DNA of 15,970 bases, taken from positions 1 to 15,970 of the forward strand of contig JBEIRG010000043.1 of the NCBI GenBank assembly GCA_040376155.1. Direction: 5' to 3'. Position numbers and translations under genes: made by a program. The notes under the pieces were generated by a model. That model ran no database searches, was not told where the DNA came from, and saw only the letters and a program-made list of their open reading frames with translations. Position 1 is the stretch's first letter. Every line of letters starts with the position of its first letter. Positions 13,148-15,970 of the stretch are shown here, piece after piece. The DNA comes from CADCWF01 sp903864575 (GTDB taxonomy: Bacteria > Chloroflexota > Chloroflexia > Thermomicrobiales > UBA6265).

Positions 13148-15970
13148 CTATCGATAGCTGTGTGCTGCGGGCGAGATGCCGTGCAGTGATTCGGCGTTGG
13201 CCGGGATGGTCTGCGAGGCGCGCAGGGCGATGACGTCAATGTCGCGGGAGTGAGGGGCATCCTCCGGGCGCTGATAATGCTGGCGCGCTTCATCAAGAGT
13301 GGCAATCCGCTCGGCGACGAGGTTGATCGTGTTGTTGCGCCGCTGCAGCGTGCCCGAGATGAGGAGGAATGGCTCACCGCGGACGACGTGGCGGTGCTGC
13401 TCGTAGAGGTCCGGGAAGACGATGACGTTGACCAGGCCGTGCTCATCCTCCAGCAGCAGGAAAGTGATGCCGTTGGCGGTTCCTGGCCGCTGGCGGCAGA
13501 CGACGAGACCACCCATCGTGAGTTTCATGCCGTCGGGCAAGGTAGCCAGGTCGGCGGTGGTTGCCAGGTGGGCAGGCAGGCGTGGCCGCAGCAGGCCGAT
13601 CGGGTGATAGCGGGGGGAGAGACCCATCGTGGAGTAGTCAGTGGCCATCTGCTCCCATGGGCCCATGGGGCGAAGATCGGCACGCTCCACCTGGTCGAGG
13701 GGGAGGGCAAGTTGGCGGCCGGGCGTGCGGGGCGTGCGGCCGCCGCCGAAGGCGCGGGTGGGCTGGATGAGGCCGAGCAGCCAGAGGGCTTCGCGGCGAC
13801 CGAGACCGAAGCAGTCGGCCGCCCCGACCGCGACGAGGTTCTCCGCCGCTTCCCGGCGCAGGGGCACGCGGCGGACGAGATCGGCGAGGGAGCGGAACGG
13901 GCCACTGGCGGCGCGCTCGGCAACGATGCGTTCGGCGGGGTCCGCGCCCACATCGGAGACATATCCCAGCCCAATGCGGATGGCGTTGCCCTCGACAGTG
14001 CATTCTGCGGCGCTCGCGTTGAAACTCGGGGGCAGCGTGCGGATGCCGTGCCGCTTCGCGTCGTTGATGAGCACGTGGGGCGGGTAGAAGCCCATCGGCT
14101 GGTTGTTCAGCAGCGAGCAGCAGAACTCCGCCGGGTAGTAGCGCTTCAGCCAGGATGACTGATAGGAGAGGACCGCGAAGGCGGCAGCATGACACTTGGG
14201 GAAACCGTAGCTGGCGAACCCGAGCAGTTTCTGGAAGACGCCGCGCGTGGTTTCCAGGGGAACGCCGCGGGCCTCGGCCCCGGCGCGGAAGTGTTCCCAC
14301 ATGCGGATCATGGCGTCGCGGGAACGCTTGCGGCTCATCGCCCGGCGCAACTGGTCGGCCTGCCCGGCGGTGAAGCCTGCGAGCGCCATCGAGACGCCGA
14401 TCACCTGCTCCTGGTAGAGGATGACGCCGAGGGTTTCCCGCAGGACCGGCTCCAGCAGGGGGTGATCGTACTCCGGCTCGCTGGCGTGGCCGCGGCGCCG
14501 CTCCTCGCGCTGCCGCACGTAGGGATTGACCGCGCCGCCGAGGATCGGGCCGGGGCGCACGATGGCGACCTGCACGACGAGATCCTCGAGGCAGCGCGGC
14601 TGGGTGCGGAGGATGGTCTGGATCTGGGCACGGCTCTCGATCTGGAAGGTGCCGATGGTGTCGCCGGTGCAGATCATGTCATAGACCTGCTGATCGGTGA
14701 AGTCGATCCGGCTCAGGTCCACCGGGTCCTTGCCGACCCTGGCGATGGTCTGCAGGCATTCCTCGACCAGCGAAAGCATCCCGAGCGCGAGGAAGTCGAT
14801 CTTGACGAAACCGGCATCCTCGCAGGAGTCCTTGTCCCACTGGCAGATGTAGCGGCCCTCCATTGCGGTCGGCATGACCGGAACCAGCCCGACCAGCGGC
14901 GCTGAGGAAACGATCATGCCGCCCGAGTGCTGGGAGACGTGGCGGGGGAAACCCGCGAGCTGTTCCGCCAATTCGACAAGGTGACTCCACGGCGGAACGG
15001 CGAGACGGGCGGCATAGTCGGGCATCCGGGCCAGTTCGACGCCGAGTTCCCGCGCCGAGCGGGGTTCACTCAACTTGGCGATGCGGTCGATGTCGGCGGC
15101 GGGCAGTCCGAGCGCCTTGCCCACGTCGCGGACGGCCGAGCGCAGCCTGTAGGTCGGGAAGGCGCAAACCATCGCGGCGTGATCGGCGCCGTAGCGCTGG
15201 TGGACGCGTTCGATCAGGGCGTGGCGGATTTCGCGGGGGAAGTCGAGGTCGATGTCGGGGACGGAACTCAGTTCCTCGTTGATGAAGCGGCCGAGCATGA
15301 GGTTGTGGGCGAGCGGGTCGATGTGGGAAAGCCCGATCAGGTAGCAGACGATGGAACTGACCGAGGAGCCGCGTCCGCGTCCCGGCGGCAGGGTGGCCGA
15401 GGGCGCGCCGGGACCACGCAGCGCGGCGGCGATCTCGGCGGCCATCTCCAGCAGGTCGCGGTAGAGCAGAAAGAAGCCCGCCAGCCCATGACGGGCGATG
15501 AGAGAAAGCTCATCGCGCAGCCGTTCTTCCGCCTGTGGGCGCTCCTCGGGGGCGTAGCGGTAGTCGATGCGGCTGCGGCAGGCGCGCTCCAACACCTCTT
15601 CCGGGGACTCGCCGGGGGCGGTCGGGTACTCGGGAAAGACGTAGGCGAGGTCGCGGGTGAGATCGAAGGCGGCGCAGCGGTCGGCGATTTCCCGCGTGGC
15701 GCGGATGGCCTCCGGGTGGTCGGCGAAGCGGGCCGCGGCTTCGCGTGGGCTGCGCAGGAACCACTCGCTGTTGGGGCGGCGGAAGCGGTGCGCGCCGTCG
15801 AGGGTGGTGCGGTTGCGGATGGCGACCAGCACGTCCTGGAGGCGGCTGCGGTCGCGCCGGTGGTAGTGGACATTGCCGGTGGCGACGGTCGGTAGCCCGG
15901 CATCGCGGGCGAGCGTGGTCAGGCCGCGAATGCGCCGCTCGTCACCGTGGACGAGGTTGCGCTGGAGTTC
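13148..15970 (-). CDS. dnaE2: Error-prone DNA polymerase III alpha subunit, DnaE2/ImuC type (5' end beyond window)
   Basis: The frame is open from the right edge, and the first 46 codons seen (ELQRNLVHGDERRIRGL... then GLPTVATGNVHYH) are the end of a PHP domain, so the gene starts outside. About 940 residues are visible. They include GRGRGSSVSSIVCYLIGL, the catalytic PDIDLDFP near visible residue 238, QWDKDSCEDAGFVKIDFLALGML, and VAIVRPGPI. Further on are AVNPYVRQR, ETLGVILYQEQVI, YGFPKCHAAAFAVLSYQSSWLK, an HhH-like segment (VGAADCFGLGRREALWLL) and an OB-fold near the end. The domain order and the SRD near the C-terminus place it with DnaE2/ImuC, polymerases for translesion synthesis often encoded with imuA/imuB, rather than with replicative DnaE1. 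About 25 residues follow SRD, more than usual. QLALPL before the OB-fold resembles a clamp-binding hexapeptide. No imuB lies downstream; upstream cannot be seen. Confidence 0.93.
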   Translation of the reverse strand, partial: ELQRNLVHGDERRIRGLTTLARDAGLPTVATGNVHYHRRDRSRLQDVLVAIRNRTTLDGAHRFRRPNSEWFLRSPREAAARFADHPEAIRATREIADRCAAFDLTRDLAYVFPEYPTAPGESPEEVLERACRSRIDYRYAPEERPQAEERLRDELSLIARHGLAGFFLLYRDLLEMAAEIAAALRGPGAPSATLPPGRGRGSSVSSIVCYLIGLSHIDPLAHNLMLGRFINEELSSVPDIDLDFPREIRHALIERVHQRYGADHAAMVCAFPTYRLRSAVRDVGKALGLPAADIDRIAKLSEPRSARELGVELARMPDYAARLAVPPWSHLVELAEQLAGFPRHVSQHSGGMIVSSAPLVGLVPVMPTAMEGRYICQWDKDSCEDAGFVKIDFLALGMLSLVEECLQTIARVGKDPVDLSRIDFTDQQVYDMICTGDTIGTFQIESRAQIQTILRTQPRCLEDLVVQVAIVRPGPILGGAVNPYVRQREERRRGHASEPEYDHPLLEPVLRETLGVILYQEQVIGVSMALAGFTAGQADQLRRAMSRKRSRDAMIRMWEHFRAGAEARGVPLETTRGVFQKLLGFASYGFPKCHAAAFAVLSYQSSWLKRYYPAEFCCSLLNNQPMGFYPPHVLINDAKRHGIRTLPPSFNASAAECTVEGNAIRIGLGYVSDVGADPAERIVAERAASGPFRSLADLVRRVPLRREAAENLVAVGAADCFGLGRREALWLLGLIQPTRAFGGGRTPRTPGRQLALPLDQVERADLRPMGPWEQMATDYSTMGLSPRYHPIGLLRPRLPAHLATTADLATLPDGMKLTMGGLVVCRQRPGTANGITFLLLEDEHGLVNVIVFPDLYEQHRHVVRGEPFLLISGTLQRRNNTINLVAERIATLDEARQHYQRPEDAPHSRDIDVIALRASQTIPANAESLHGISPAAHSYR

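Noticed and set aside
15830..15832. GTG at 15832 as the start of dnaE2
   Set aside because: The frame continues in conserved PHP/DnaE sequence (ATGNVHYH, RLQDVL) to the window edge, so this is an internal Val codon.
14927..15895. + strand open frame (322 codons) opposite dnaE2
   Set aside because: Antisense to the conserved polymerase core; Gly/Val/Asp-rich product without recognisable motifs.

Overview
This is a high-GC bacterial window, coding almost end to end. Gene content suggests a Chloroflexota (Green non-sulfur) bacterium of Thermomicrobia type. The pointers are RNase J, a class 1B dihydroorotate dehydrogenase with its PyrK partner, a family 4 iron-sulfur uracil-DNA glycosylase, a DnaQ-UvrC-like fusion nuclease and a DnaE2-type polymerase. 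The placement is inference from gene families, not from a marker gene; no rRNA, tRNA, CRISPR array or insertion sequence was seen.

Left part (1-6072, + strand): a de novo pyrimidine operon, carB (5' end not present)-pyrK-pyrD-cax-pyrE. CarB makes carbamoyl phosphate, PyrK/PyrD oxidise dihydroorotate to orotate, and PyrE joins orotate to PRPP. A Ca2+/H+ antiporter gene (cax) sits between pyrD and pyrE, sharing an ATGA overlap with pyrD. The most striking point is at the left edge: the first ~34 codons read as ATP sulfurylase (Sat; FIVGRDHAG...YYGTYDAQ), then switch in frame, at a shared Leu-Gly-Ile-Glu, to CarB from the end of its first ATP-grasp domain. This is either a genuine deletion/fusion or an assembly chimera.

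Middle part (6208-11337): a DNA-repair block. NAD+-dependent DNA ligase (ligA) and a small 69-residue helical protein lie on the - strand. Diverging from ligA across a short gap with a perfect 12-bp palindrome is a DEDDh exonuclease/GIY-YIG (UvrC N-half-like) fusion, translationally coupled to a family 4 uracil-DNA glycosylase whose C-terminus looks like a sliding-clamp-binding motif. Base removal, incision/trimming and sealing are therefore encoded side by side.

Right part (11388-15970): ribonuclease J (+ strand), with a good ribosome binding site, converges on a DnaE2/ImuC-type error-prone DNA polymerase III alpha subunit on the - strand. The N-terminal PHP part of the polymerase lies beyond the right edge.
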